The notes below the pieces were generated by a model that was not told the DNA's origin, did not search any database, and saw only the letters and a program-made list of their open reading frames with translations. Positions 28,747-37,742 of a stretch of DNA of 64,000 nt are shown here, piece after piece (within the stretch, counting starts at the first letter, position 1; every line of letters starts with the position of its first letter). The position numbers were made by a program, and so were the translations under genes. The stretch is taken from the NCBI RefSeq assembly GCF_002292295.1, contig NZ_DBBS01000021.1:212578-276577 (forward strand), in the 5' to 3' direction. This stretch comes from Sphingomonas sp. UBA978. Its GTDB lineage: Bacteria > Pseudomonadota > Alphaproteobacteria > Sphingomonadales > Sphingomonadaceae.

Positions 28747-29285
28747 GCGACGCGTCCGGGCCCGCGGCCACCCCTGTGCCGATCCCAGCGCCTATCATCG
28801 TCACCGCCGTCTTCGGGCGGCGCGATCAGGGCTGGTTCGACGCGCAGCGTGCCGCGCATTTCCCGCCCGAACGCAACCAGCTCGCCGCGCACCTGACGCT
28901 GTTCCACCATCTGCCGCCCTCCGCGGCGGGCGAGCTGAAGCATCGCCTGTCGGCGCTGACGCGCGGCGTGCGGGCGCCCAGAGCGCGCGTCGGCGGCCTG
29001 ATGTCGCTCGGCCGCGGCGTCGCCTATCGGATCGAATCGCCCGAACTGGTCGCCATCCGCCGCGATCTCGCCGAGGCGTTCACCGGCCTGCTGACCCCGC
29101 AGGACGCTGGCGGATGGCGGCCTCACGTCACCATCCAGAACAAGGTGCAGCCGAACATCGCCAAGCTGCTGATGACCGCGCTCGGCCGCGATTTCACACC
29201 CTGGGACGTCGAAATCGCCGGCCTGGCGACCTGGTGGTATCGCGGCGGGCCGTGGGAGGCGCTTTCCCGTCACATGTTCGCTTGA
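28743..29285 (+). CDS. 2'-5' RNA ligase / phosphodiesterase-like protein
   Basis: The 180-residue protein has the two catalytic HxT motifs of the 2H phosphoesterase superfamily: H50-L-T52 ([11 protein letters not shown]) and H128-V-T130 ([10 protein letters not shown]). Such proteins act on 2'-5' or cyclic phosphodiester bonds in RNA; the substrate here is unknown. The only plausible start near kup is TTG 28743, overlapping the kup stop by 4 nt, which implies translational coupling. A GTG about 12 codons later is possible. Confidence 0.8.
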   Translation: MSDASGPAATPVPIPAPIIVTAVFGRRDQGWFDAQRAAHFPPERNQLAAHLTLFHHLPPSAAGELKHRLSALTRGVRAPRARVGGLMSLGRGVAYRIESPELVAIRRDLAEAFTGLLTPQDAGGWRPHVTIQNKVQPNIAKLLMTALGRDFTPWDVEIAGLATWWYRGGPWEALSRHMFA

Positions 29286-29329
29286 CGGACGCCGCATCCC
29301 CCACTTATAGGCGCGCCCTCACACGGCGG

Positions 29330-29406
29330 GGCGGAGTAGCTCAGCTGGTTAGAGCACGGGAATCATAATCCTGGGGTCGGGGGTTCAAGTCCCTCCTCCG
29401 CTACCA
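29330..29406 (+). tRNA. tRNA-Met (CAT), elongator type
   Basis: The cloverleaf has acceptor GGCGGAG/CTCCGCT, anticodon loop ATCATAA (CAT), T arm GGGGGTTCAAGTCCC and encoded CCA at 29404-29406. CAT can be Met or lysidine-modified Ile; the acceptor sequence resembles alphaproteobacterial elongator tRNA-Met as I remember it. Confidence 0.88.
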
Positions 29407-29493
29407 TTTTTGGTAGTGCCGCCGTCGTGATCCGAACGATTTGGTAACGCTCGCCGTGCGAGAATCGGGACAGGTCCCGGTCGAGGCGCGACG

Positions 29494-29790
29494 ATGTCGT
29501 ATCATTTTCCCAACGAGCGCCGTCGTATCGAGCGGCGCGTCCTGCCCGCCACGGGCCATGCCGGACCCGAGCGCCGGCTGGCGCAGCGCCGCGCGACCGA
29601 GGTGAAGCTGGTCCGCAAGCCTGAACCGATGCACCGCGGCGTATTATGGGCCGCCGTGCTCATGACGATGGTCCTCGCCGACAGCGTCTTCCTTGAGGGC
29701 GCCTATCGCCACATGGCGCTGGACTGGATCTCCGCCTGCGCCGCCAGCGTGCGCGAATGGTCGGCGCACGTCTGGGACTGGGGGCACTAG
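29494..29790 (+). CDS. Small membrane protein of unknown function
   Basis: The 98-residue protein has a very basic, Arg-rich N-terminal half (ERRRIERRVLPATGHAGPERRLAQRRATEVKLVRK), one transmembrane helix (about 48-66, GVLWAAVLMTMVLADSVFL) and a Trp-rich C-terminal tail (EWSAHVWDWGH). I do not recognise a family. It ends inside the last codons of the convergent fdhD gene (4-base overlap). Confidence 0.6.
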   Translation: MSYHFPNERRRIERRVLPATGHAGPERRLAQRRATEVKLVRKPEPMHRGVLWAAVLMTMVLADSVFLEGAYRHMALDWISACAASVREWSAHVWDWGH

Positions 29791-30575
29791 CCGAACAGGC
29801 CCCAGGGGTCGTTCAGCGCCAGCATCGTATCCGCGCGGGCGAGCGCGACCAGCGTCAGGCCATGGGCGCGGGCGTGATCGATCGCGAGGCTGGTGGGCGC
29901 GGAGATGCCGACCAGCAGCGGCGTCTTCGACACCAGCGCCTTGTCGACCATCTCGAAACTGATCCGCGACGTCACCAGCGTGAATGCCGCCGGCTCCGCG
30001 CCCGCGCGATGACCGATCAGCTTGTCGAGCGCATTGTGACGGCCGACGTCCTCGAACAGCGACAGGATCGCGCCCGCATCGGACGCGGCGGCGGCGGCAT
30101 GGACCGCGCCCGTCGCCGCATTCAGCCGCTGGTGGTCGCGCAGGTTGGCAAGCGCGGCGAAGATCGCGCCCGGACGCACGGCTGGGCGGGGCGGGCGGCT
30201 CGCGACGGGGCGAACGAGCTGTTCGAGGCTGGCGATGCCGCAGAGGCCGCAGCTGGTATCGCTGGTCCGGTGGCGGATGCGATCGCGGATGCGGTCGCGG
30301 CAACGGTCGGCGAGCGCGATACGGACGATCCAGCCCGCCGGCGCTTCGAAGGCATCGACGTCGATCACGTCCGCCGGCGTATCCGCCAGTCGCTCGGTCA
30401 GCATGAAGCCGGTCGCGAACGCCTCCAGATCGGCGGGCGTCATCATCATCACCGCATAACCCAGCCCGTCGACCTCGATCGCGACCGGCGCCTCGACCGC
30501 GATCTCGCGGGTGCCGGGGGCGGTGGTGCCGTCGGGGTAGAGGATGCGCGTGGGTTCGGGGCGGGACGGCGTCAT
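29787..30575 (-). CDS. fdhD: Formate dehydrogenase accessory sulfurtransferase
   Basis: The 262-residue protein has the FdhD active-site loop TSCGLCG with C109 and C112, plus FATGFMLTERL and the C-terminal LFEDVGRHNALDKLIG and TSRISFEMVDKAL segments. FdhD transfers sulfur to the molybdenum cofactor of formate dehydrogenase-type enzymes. ATG 30575 overlaps the mobA stop (ATGA). The neighbouring FdhF/YdeP-like enzyme is the likely client. Confidence 0.93.
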   Translation of the reverse strand: MTPSRPEPTRILYPDGTTAPGTREIAVEAPVAIEVDGLGYAVMMMTPADLEAFATGFMLTERLADTPADVIDVDAFEAPAGWIVRIALADRCRDRIRDRIRHRTSDTSCGLCGIASLEQLVRPVASRPPRPAVRPGAIFAALANLRDHQRLNAATGAVHAAAAASDAGAILSLFEDVGRHNALDKLIGHRAGAEPAAFTLVTSRISFEMVDKALVSKTPLLVGISAPTSLAIDHARAHGLTLVALARADTMLALNDPWGLFG

Positions 30576-31075
30576 AGCGCCGCCAGATCCTCCGGCGTGT
30601 TGACGTTGGCAAGCGGCACCGGCGACGGCAGCGGCAGCGCGCCGATGCTCCGCGCCCAGCCCTGCACCGACCGCCGGTCGGACGCGGCGATATGCGCGAG
30701 CAATCCGTCCGCCAGCGCCGCGGGCCAATGGCCGAGGATCGGTGCATCGACGCAATAGCTCGGCGCCCGCCGCAGCAATGCGTCGATCAGGCCGGGCGGC
30801 AGGCGCGGCATGTCGCAGCCGATGGTCAGCACCGTGTCGAAGCCGTGACGCGCCGCATGGTCCAACGCGCCCGCGATCCCCCCCAACGGCCCAAGGCCGG
30901 GGCCGGGCAGGTCGGCGACGCCGCCCGCACGCCCGACGACGATCACCGCATCCACCCGCGCGCCGACGACGTCCCGCGCATGCGCCAGCAGCGCCTTGCC
31001 ATCGAGCATCGCGACCGCCTTGTCGCTGCCGAAGCGGCTGGACCGGCCGCCGGCGAGGATCGCGCCGAGGATCAG
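30572..31075 (-). CDS. mobA: Molybdenum cofactor guanylyltransferase
   Basis: The protein opens with LILGAILAGGRSSRFGSDKAVAMLDGKALL, the MobA nucleotide-binding signature, followed by GPLGGIAGAL and TIGCDMPRLP. It attaches GMP to molybdopterin. No ATG, GTG or TTG lies near the expected N-terminus. The CTG at 31075 directly overlaps the upstream stop and has GGAG 8 bases before it, giving 167 residues. The only other start, GTG 31165, adds 30 unrelated residues inside the upstream gene. The CTG start is my inference. Confidence 0.82.
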   Translation of the reverse strand: MILGAILAGGRSSRFGSDKAVAMLDGKALLAHARDVVGARVDAVIVVGRAGGVADLPGPGLGPLGGIAGALDHAARHGFDTVLTIGCDMPRLPPGLIDALLRRAPSYCVDAPILGHWPAALADGLLAHIAASDRRSVQGWARSIGALPLPSPVPLANVNTPEDLAAL

Positions 31076-33357
31076 CCTGCCTTCTCCAGCCGCACCGGCA
31101 CCGACTTCGCCGCCGGCACATGGCTCTGTTCGGCCTTGTGGGTGACGGGGATCAGCACGTTGCACTCCGGATAATAGCCGCCGACGCAGCCGCGCGGGAT
31201 GTCGTACGGCACCACCAGCAGCTTGGCGACGCGGCGGTCGGCATTGGCACCGGCATCGCCGACCATATCGACATGGTCATGCTCGGCGAGGCCCATCTCG
31301 GCCATGTCGGCGCGGTTCATCAGCACCACGTCGCGGGTGCCCTTGATGCCGCGGAAACGGTCGTGATAGCCGTAGACGGTGGTGTTGAACTGGTCGTTCG
31401 AACGCAGCGTCATCAGCCGGAACCGGCCCGGCGCCTCGGCGAAGCCGGTGGCGTTCAGCGCGGTCGGCACGTTGAATTCCGCCCGGCCGCTCTCGGTTTC
31501 CCATTCGCGATGCGCCGCCGGCACACCCTTCCAGAACCCGCCCGGCGTCCACATCCGTTCGTTGAACCGGTCGAACTTGTCGGGATAGGTCGCCTCGATC
31601 GCGTCGCGCACCAGCCCGTAATCGCCGACCCATGCGTCCCAGTCGACTTTGGGATTGGGCGCCAGCGTCGCCTTGGCGATCCCCGCGACGATCGCGGGTT
31701 CGGACAGCAGGGTATCCGCCGCCGGCGTCGCCCGGCCGCGCGATCCGTAGATGCGGCTGAAGCTGTCCTCCATCGTCACCGCCTGTGCGCCGCCGGCCTG
31801 TTCGTCGGTCTCGATCCGGCCGAGGCAGGGCAGCAAATAACAGGTCTTGCCCGGCAACAGGTGCGTGCGGTTGAGCTTGGTCGCGATGCTGACGGTCAGC
31901 CCGAGCCGCTGCCACGCCGGCTCGATCGTCGCGGTGTCGGGGACCGCGCGGGCAAGGTTGCCGCCGAGGCCGACGAACGCCTGCGCGCTGCCGTCGATGA
32001 TATGCTCGCACGCCGCCACCGTGTCCCAACCCTTTTCGCGGGGCGGTTCGAAATCGTACAGCGCCTTCAGCCGGTCGAGCGGCGCAAGCTCGGGCTTTTC
32101 GGTGATCCCGACCGTCCGCTGCCCCTGCACGTTGCTGTGGCCGCGCACCGGTCCGAAGCCCGCGCCGGGTTTGCCGACGTTGCCGCGCAGCAGCATCAGG
32201 TTCACGAGCGTGTGGATATTGTCGATGCCGTGGACGTGCTGGGTCAGGCCCATACCATAGACGCAGATGACGCGTTCGGCCTTCGCATAGACCGCGCCCG
32301 CCGCCTCCAGGTCCTGCCGCGTCAGCCCGCTCTCATGCTCGATCGTCGCCCAGTCGGTCGCGCGGGCCTTGTCGGCGAAGGCCTCGAACCCCGTGGTGTG
32401 CCGGGCGATGAAGGCGTGATCGAGGATCGCGGGCGCGCCGATCCGCTGGCACTGGTCGTCCGCCTCGATGACATATTTGCAGATGCCCATCAGCGCGGCG
32501 ATGTCGCCGCCCGCCTTCACCTGATGATATTGGCTGGCGATCGGGGTCGACTTGCCGGTCGCCATCTCGATCGGATTCTGCGGATCGGTGAAGCGTTCGA
32601 GGCCGCGTTCCTTCAGCGGATTGAACACGACGATCTTGACCCCGCGCTTGGCGCAGTCCCGCAACGGGTGGAGGAAGCGCGGGCTGTTGGTCCCGGGGTT
32701 CTGCCCGAAATAGAAGATCGCGTCGCAGCTCTCGTAATCCGACAGATGGATCGTGCCGACCGGCGATCCGATCGCCGATTTGAGCCCGACCGAGGTCGTC
32801 TCGTGGCACATGTTCGACGAATCGGGCAGGTTGTGGCTGCCGTACATCCGCGCCATCAGCGCCCACATATAGCTCGTCTCGAGGCTGGCACGACCGGAGG
32901 CGTAGAAGACCACCTTCGTCGGATCATATTCTTTTAGGTGCGTGCCGATGTCGGCGAACGCCTCGTCCCAGCCGACGGCGACATATTTGTCGGTGGCGGC
33001 ATCGTATTTCAGCGGATGGGTCAGCCGCCCGGCCTGTTCGAGGTCGAAGTCCTTCCAGCCGCGCAGTTCGGTGACGGTATGCTCGGCGAAGAAGGCCGGG
33101 GTGTTGCGATAGTTGGTCAGCTCCCATGCGGTCGCCTTGGCGCCATTCTCGCAGAATTCGGCGATGTGCGGATGCGCGGGCTTTCCCCAGGCGCAGGACA
33201 CGCACATCACGCCGCCGGGCTTGTTCAGCCGGGTGAGTTCGCGCGCGGTCTCGGGGCCGACCTTCTCGCGAATCGAAATCTCCGCAAGGGACTTCATCGA
33301 TCCCCAGCCCCCTGCCGCGCCGGTATAGGGCCGGGTATCGATCGTATCTTCGCTCAC
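31072..33357 (-). CDS. FdhF/YdeP-family molybdopterin oxidoreductase
   Basis: The protein of about 761 residues matches the YdeP-like branch of the formate dehydrogenase/DMSO reductase superfamily: MCVSCAWGKPAHPHIAEFCENGAKATAWE near the N-terminus, SNMCHETTSVGLKSAIGSPVGTIHLSDYE in the catalytic region, NPGTNSPRFLHPLRD and a C-terminal MGD-binding domain (RTHLLPGKTCYLLPCLGR, FNTTVYGYHDRFRGIKGTRDVVLMNRADMAE). The true substrate of YdeP-like proteins is uncertain. GTG 33357 is preferred to GTG 33366 because AAGG lies 9 bases upstream. With mobA and fdhD it forms one operon providing both enzyme and cofactor maturation. Confidence 0.88.
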   Translation of the reverse strand: MSEDTIDTRPYTGAAGGWGSMKSLAEISIREKVGPETARELTRLNKPGGVMCVSCAWGKPAHPHIAEFCENGAKATAWELTNYRNTPAFFAEHTVTELRGWKDFDLEQAGRLTHPLKYDAATDKYVAVGWDEAFADIGTHLKEYDPTKVVFYASGRASLETSYMWALMARMYGSHNLPDSSNMCHETTSVGLKSAIGSPVGTIHLSDYESCDAIFYFGQNPGTNSPRFLHPLRDCAKRGVKIVVFNPLKERGLERFTDPQNPIEMATGKSTPIASQYHQVKAGGDIAALMGICKYVIEADDQCQRIGAPAILDHAFIARHTTGFEAFADKARATDWATIEHESGLTRQDLEAAGAVYAKAERVICVYGMGLTQHVHGIDNIHTLVNLMLLRGNVGKPGAGFGPVRGHSNVQGQRTVGITEKPELAPLDRLKALYDFEPPREKGWDTVAACEHIIDGSAQAFVGLGGNLARAVPDTATIEPAWQRLGLTVSIATKLNRTHLLPGKTCYLLPCLGRIETDEQAGGAQAVTMEDSFSRIYGSRGRATPAADTLLSEPAIVAGIAKATLAPNPKVDWDAWVGDYGLVRDAIEATYPDKFDRFNERMWTPGGFWKGVPAAHREWETESGRAEFNVPTALNATGFAEAPGRFRLMTLRSNDQFNTTVYGYHDRFRGIKGTRDVVLMNRADMAEMGLAEHDHVDMVGDAGANADRRVAKLLVVPYDIPRGCVGGYYPECNVLIPVTHKAEQSHVPAAKSVPVRLEKAG

Positions 33358-33476
33358 AATGCGCACCCTTTTCGTTATCGGTCCTGCAACGCTCCGCCGA
33401 CGGAGCGGTTCAAATCCGCGTCGCGATCTCCTAGATCATGGACCGAATCCCTTCCTGACGACAGGCACCCGTTTCC

Positions 33477-34445
33477 ATGACGACTCACACCACGCGCATG
33501 CTCATCCTCGGTTCGGGTCCGGCCGGGCTGTCGGCGGCGATCTATGGCGCGCGCGCGGGGATGGCGCCGATCGTCGTGCAGGGTATCCAGCCGGGCGGCC
33601 AGTTGACGACGACGACCGATGTCGAGAATTATCCCGGCTTCGCGGACGTGATCCAGGGGCCGTGGCTGATGGAGCAGATGCAGAAGCAGGCCGAGCATGT
33701 CGGCACCCGGCTGATGTGGGACACGATCGTCGACGTCGACCTGTCGCGCCGGCCGTTCCGCCTGACCGGTGACGGCGGCGACGTCTACGAAGGCGACGTG
33801 CTCGTCATCGCCACCGGCGCGCAGGCGAAGTGGCTCGGCATCGACAGCGAGGAGGCGATGAAGGGCAAGGGCGTCAGCGCCTGCGCGACCTGCGACGGTT
33901 TCTTCTATCGCGGCAAGAAGGTCGCGGTGATCGGCGGCGGCAACACCGCGGTCGAGGAGGCCCTGTACCTCACCAACCATTCGGACGACGTCACGCTGAT
34001 CCACCGCCGCGACAGCCTGCGCGCCGAGCGCATTCTGCAGGAGCGGCTGCACGCGCATCCCAACATCACCGTGCTGTGGAACAAGGAAGTCCGCGAATTC
34101 GTCGACGGCGGCGGCAATGCCGGTCTGGTCGCGCTCGCGCTCGAGGATACGGTGACCGGCGAGGCGTCGCGGCTCGACGTCGAGGGCGGCTTCGTCGCGA
34201 TCGGCCATCACCCGGCGACCGAGCTGTTCCGCGGCCATCTCGCGCTCGACGACGACGGCTATATCGCGGTGGAGACGGGATCGACCCGCACCAGCGTGCC
34301 GGGCGTGTTCGCGTGTGGCGACGTCGCCGACAAGATCTACCGCCAGGCCGTCACCGCCGCCGGCACCGGCTGCATGGCCGCGCTGGACGCCGAACGCTTC
34401 CTCGCCGCGGCGGAGTTCGAGGAAATGGCCGAAGCGGCGGAGTGA
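33477..34445 (+). CDS. trxB: Thioredoxin reductase
   Basis: The 322-residue flavoprotein has the FAD motif LGSGPAGLSAAIYGAR, redox pair C136-A-T-C139, NADPH motif VIGGGNTAVEEALYLT with the following HRRDSLRA, and the C-terminal FAD segment GVFACGDVADKIYRQAVTAAGTGCMAALDAE. It reduces thioredoxin with NADPH. It is a single gene, tail-to-tail with the exosortase hydrolase cluster (7-base gap). Confidence 0.96.
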   Translation: MTTHTTRMLILGSGPAGLSAAIYGARAGMAPIVVQGIQPGGQLTTTTDVENYPGFADVIQGPWLMEQMQKQAEHVGTRLMWDTIVDVDLSRRPFRLTGDGGDVYEGDVLVIATGAQAKWLGIDSEEAMKGKGVSACATCDGFFYRGKKVAVIGGGNTAVEEALYLTNHSDDVTLIHRRDSLRAERILQERLHAHPNITVLWNKEVREFVDGGGNAGLVALALEDTVTGEASRLDVEGGFVAIGHHPATELFRGHLALDDDGYIAVETGSTRTSVPGVFACGDVADKIYRQAVTAAGTGCMAALDAERFLAAAEFEEMAEAAE

Positions 34446-34452
34446 TCTGCCG

Positions 34453-35223
34453 TCAGGTCAGGGCGGCCAGCACGGCCTCGTGCAACGCCCGCTGGTCCGC
34501 GTCGCGGGCGAAGCTGTGCGATGCCGTCTCGATCTGCGCCGCCGGCAGGTGCCGCGCGGCGGCGGCATAGGCCTGCGCGGTCGCATCGCCGGTCGCGAGG
34601 ATGACCTGCGCGGCGCCGTCCCATGTCGCGATCGCCTCGACGATCTGCGTGGCGAACGGCTGTTGCGGGTTCTGAGATATCTTGCGCAGGCCCCTGATCG
34701 CCTTGCCGATGGCGATCCTGCCGGTCAGCAGCCGCCGCCATGCCGCCGGACTGGTCAGCCGCTGGCGATAGGTGGCCCGGATCGCGGCAGCGGGGGGCAG
34801 GTCGTCGGCGTCCGCGATCGTCCACGGGTTGGCGAGCAGCAGTCGGTCGATGCCGGAGGCGCGGCCGTGCACCGCGAGCGTGCTCGCCGCATCGCAATTG
34901 CCGAAACCGACCAGCGTCGTGACCTGCGGCGCGTGGCCGCGAAAGGCGGCGACGGCGGCGGCAAGGTCGGGACCGGCGGTCCGGAATCCGTCGTTCCGCC
35001 CCGTCGAATCGCCGATCCCGCGCCGGTCGTAGCGAAAGACGGGGTGCCCCTCCGCGGCGACCCGTTCGGCGAGCAGCGTCATGCCGCGATGCGCGCCGCA
35101 GCGGATCTCGTTGCCGCCGGACACGATCAGCAGCCCGGTGGGGCCGGGCGCGGTATCGAGCGTGCCGATCAAGGTTTCGCCCTCGCATGGAAAGGCGATC
35201 ACGCTTCGCATGCTGTGACCCAT
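34453..35223 (-). CDS. Exosortase A system-associated alpha/beta hydrolase 1
   Basis: This alpha/beta-hydrolase-like protein of about 256 residues has FPCEGETLIGTLDTAP, IVSGGNEIRCGAHRGMTLLAERVAAEGHPVFRYDRRGIGDSTG and VGFGNCDAASTLAVHG, where a Cys takes the place of the usual nucleophile elbow Ser. This combination is what I associate with hydrolase 1 of exosortase A loci (TIGR03100 type). Starts at 35223 or 35211 are both possible; both overlap hydrolase 2. The reaction is unknown; a role in modifying an acyl or thioester intermediate with the ACP and ligase is inferred from context. Confidence 0.8.
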   Translation of the reverse strand: MGHSMRSVIAFPCEGETLIGTLDTAPGPTGLLIVSGGNEIRCGAHRGMTLLAERVAAEGHPVFRYDRRGIGDSTGRNDGFRTAGPDLAAAVAAFRGHAPQVTTLVGFGNCDAASTLAVHGRASGIDRLLLANPWTIADADDLPPAAAIRATYRQRLTSPAAWRRLLTGRIAIGKAIRGLRKISQNPQQPFATQIVEAIATWDGAAQVILATGDATAQAYAAAARHLPAAQIETASHSFARDADQRALHEAVLAALT

Positions 35224-35876
35224 TCTGCGATATCATCGGCAAGCTGTTGGACCAGAACGGGATCGGTGCCGGGCTCGGCGCGGTGCCATAAAGGCGCGGC
35301 GTCGATTCTGCGATCCGCCTTGGCCGGATCGCTGGCGAGGCGGACGACCCGATCGGCGACGCAGGGCGCGGCCGGCAGCGACGACAGCAGCGTCGAGGGC
35401 AGGTGGTTGCCCGCGACCTCGACCATGTCGCTGCGCAGCATGCCGTCGCGATCCCCGGTGTTACCGGCCGCGCGCCACGTCCGGTGCAGGTCGCGGAGCA
35501 GCGCCTCGCCCGTCTGGGGGCTGAAATGCCACCGGCCGCGATGCGGGGTGGCGTGATCGAGCAGCGCGCCGCTGCGGATGCCGAGCGCATAGGTGCGGCG
35601 GTCCGGCGCGACCACGGCGAGCGCCGCGGCCATGCGCGGCAGCGTCAGCCCGGTGAGCGGCGTCACGCTCTCGTTCTGGCCCGGTACGTCGGGCAGCAGG
35701 CCGGCGATGCCGCGTGCCGCCAGCGCGCGCAGCAGCGCGACGACGAAGGTGCGGGTGCGGTTGGCCTCCTCGAACAGCGGCAGCGCGGCGACGACCGCGG
35801 GGCCGGTGTCGGGGCCGAAGCGCAGCAGCATCTCGCGGCCGCCGCTCCAGTCGTAATGATCGATCCGCGGGGCCAT
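35199..35876 (-). CDS. Exosortase A system-associated hydrolase 2
   Basis: The 225-residue protein has LPLFEEANRTRTFVVALLRALAARGIAGLLPDVPGQNESVTPL, the opening typical of exosortase-associated hydrolase 2 (TIGR03101 type). A classical GxSxG is not obvious (ALGIRSGALL is the nearest segment). It lies between the ACP gene and hydrolase 1 on the minus strand, with a 25-base overlap at its 3' end. Function unknown beyond locus association. Confidence 0.78.
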   Translation of the reverse strand: MAPRIDHYDWSGGREMLLRFGPDTGPAVVAALPLFEEANRTRTFVVALLRALAARGIAGLLPDVPGQNESVTPLTGLTLPRMAAALAVVAPDRRTYALGIRSGALLDHATPHRGRWHFSPQTGEALLRDLHRTWRAAGNTGDRDGMLRSDMVEVAGNHLPSTLLSSLPAAPCVADRVVRLASDPAKADRRIDAAPLWHRAEPGTDPVLVQQLADDIAEWVTACEA

Positions 35877-35888
35877 GCCGAAGGCAGG

Positions 35889-36161
35889 CTAGACGAGCGC
35901 CTTGCCTGCGGCAAATTCGGTGAGAGCGCCGAAGGTTTCGAGCATGTCGCCGTCGACCTCGTCGTCCTCGATAAGGATGCCGAGCCGGTCCTCGATCTCG
36001 GTCAGCACGCCGGCGACCGCCATCGAATCGAGTTCGGGAAGCGCGCCGAACAGCGGGGTGGCGGGTTCGAAGGCCGCGACGCGTTCCGCGCTGAGGCCGA
36101 GCACGTCGGCGAGCACGGCGCGGACGGTCGATTCGACGTTCTGATAGCCTTCGGGAAGCAA
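35889..36161 (-). CDS. Exosortase-locus acyl carrier protein
   Basis: A protein of about 90 residues with the phosphopantetheine site ELDSMAV (Ser), preceded by VESTVRAVLADVLGLSAERVAAFEPATPLFGALP and followed by an acidic helix (EIEDRLGILIEDDEVDGDMLETFGALTEFAAG). It should carry an acyl group loaded by the divergent AMP ligase. TTG 36161 gives a normal ACP length and has AGGG upstream; ATG 36215 would add 18 residues not seen in ACPs. The gene is divergent from the ligase. Confidence 0.82.
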   Translation of the reverse strand: MLPEGYQNVESTVRAVLADVLGLSAERVAAFEPATPLFGALPELDSMAVAGVLTEIEDRLGILIEDDEVDGDMLETFGALTEFAAGKALV

Positions 36162-36245
36162 AGCGGCGGCCCTGATCGGTTGCGGATCGCGACCCGTTAG
36201 AGGCTGGGGCTGCATTCGGCAACGGGGTGGCGCTATGAGGGACGC

Positions 36246-37742
36246 ATGGCGCCGCCCGACCCCCGTCCCGAACCGATCGATCACCTGCTGCGCGGACGCG
36301 CCGGCGACCCGGCGCTGATCGAGCGCGTGCGGACGTGGAGCTTCGCCGAACTGGAGGCGGCGGTGGCGAGCGCGGCGGGGTGGCTGGCGGGGCAGGGGCT
36401 GGCCCCCGGCGCACGCGTCGCGACCTGGCTGCCCAAGACCGCGCTCGCCTGCGTCCTGCCGCTGGCGGCGGCGCGGGCCGGGCTGGTGCACGTCCCGGTC
36501 AACCCCGCGCTGCGCCGCGCGCAGGTCGCCCACATCCTCGACGACAGCGGCGCGGCCTTGCTGGTGACGCAACCCGCCCGGGCCGCGACGCTGGCGCCGG
36601 GCGACGTGCCGGAGCGATGCCGCGTGGTCGAGGACGCCGCGGTGCCGCTGGCCGGTCCGGGGCCGGGCGCGTCGGATCACGACCCGCAGGCGCTGGCGGC
36701 GATCCTCTACACCTCCGGGTCGACCGGCCGGCCGAAGGGGGTGATGCTCAGCCACGCCAACCTGTGGCTCGGGGCGGTGTCGGTCGCGCATTACCTGCGG
36801 ATCGCGCCGGAGGATCGCGTGCTCGGCGTGCTGCCGCTGTCGTTCGATTACGGCCAGAACCAGCTCTTCTCGACCTGGTATGCCGGCGCGGCGGTCGCCC
36901 CGCTCGATTATCTGACCGCGCGCGACGTGGTGAAGGCGGTCGAGCGGGTGGCTGCGACGACGCTCGCCGGCGTCCCGCCCTTGTGGGTGCAGTTGCTCGA
37001 GGCGGACTGGCCGGCGGAGACGGCGGCGCGGCTGCGGCGGCTGACCAATTCCGGCGGCGCGCTGACCGAACGGCTGGTGCGGGGCCTGCGCGCGCGCTTC
37101 CCCGCGGCGGATCTGGTGGCGATGTACGGCCTGACCGAGGCGTTCCGCTCGACCTGGCTCGACCCGGCGCTGATCGACGCGCATCCTGACGCGATGGGCC
37201 GCGCCATCCCCTTCGCCGAGGTGATGGCGGTCAAGGCGGACGGATCGCGTGCGATCGGCGAACCGGGGGAGCTGGTCCATGCCGGCCCGCTGGTCGCGCA
37301 GGGCTATTGGCGCGACCCGGATCGGACCGCCGCGCGCTTCCGCCCCGCGCCCGACTGGTCGGCGAGCGGCGGCATGGCGGTCTGGTCGGGCGACACCGTG
37401 ATCGAGGGGGCGGACGGGCTGTTCCGCTTCGTCGGCCGCGACGACGAGATGATAAAGAGCGCAGGCAACCGGATTAGCCCGCTTGAGGTGGAGGAAGCGG
37501 TGCTGGCAGGTGGGGAAGCGCGCGAGGCGGTGGCGATCGGCGTCGCCGATGCGCGGCTGGGGCAGGCGATCGTCGTGGTGCTGGCGGGCGATCCGGCGGG
37601 CGAGGACGCGCTCCGGGCACGGCTGCGCACGCTGCTGCCGAGCTTCATGCAGCCGGCGCGCTACGACTGGCACGCGACGTTGCCGCACAATGCCAACGGC
37701 AAGCTCGACCGCGCCGCGATCCGCGACGGGGTGCGCGCATGA
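36246..37742 (+). CDS. Exosortase A system-associated acyl-CoA ligase (AMP-forming)
   Basis: The 498-residue adenylate-forming enzyme has the AMP/ATP signature YTSGSTGRPKGVMLSH, MYGLTEAFRSTWLDP, the hinge WSGDTVIEGADGLFRFVGRDDEMIKSAGNRISPLEVEE and a C-terminal catalytic Lys in NANGKLDRAAI. It matches the ligase of exosortase A loci (TIGR03098 type), thought to activate an acid for the local ACP. Its stop overlaps the decarboxylase start by 4 nt. Confidence 0.9.
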   Translation: MAPPDPRPEPIDHLLRGRAGDPALIERVRTWSFAELEAAVASAAGWLAGQGLAPGARVATWLPKTALACVLPLAAARAGLVHVPVNPALRRAQVAHILDDSGAALLVTQPARAATLAPGDVPERCRVVEDAAVPLAGPGPGASDHDPQALAAILYTSGSTGRPKGVMLSHANLWLGAVSVAHYLRIAPEDRVLGVLPLSFDYGQNQLFSTWYAGAAVAPLDYLTARDVVKAVERVAATTLAGVPPLWVQLLEADWPAETAARLRRLTNSGGALTERLVRGLRARFPAADLVAMYGLTEAFRSTWLDPALIDAHPDAMGRAIPFAEVMAVKADGSRAIGEPGELVHAGPLVAQGYWRDPDRTAARFRPAPDWSASGGMAVWSGDTVIEGADGLFRFVGRDDEMIKSAGNRISPLEVEEAVLAGGEAREAVAIGVADARLGQAIVVVLAGDPAGEDALRARLRTLLPSFMQPARYDWHATLPHNANGKLDRAAIRDGVRA

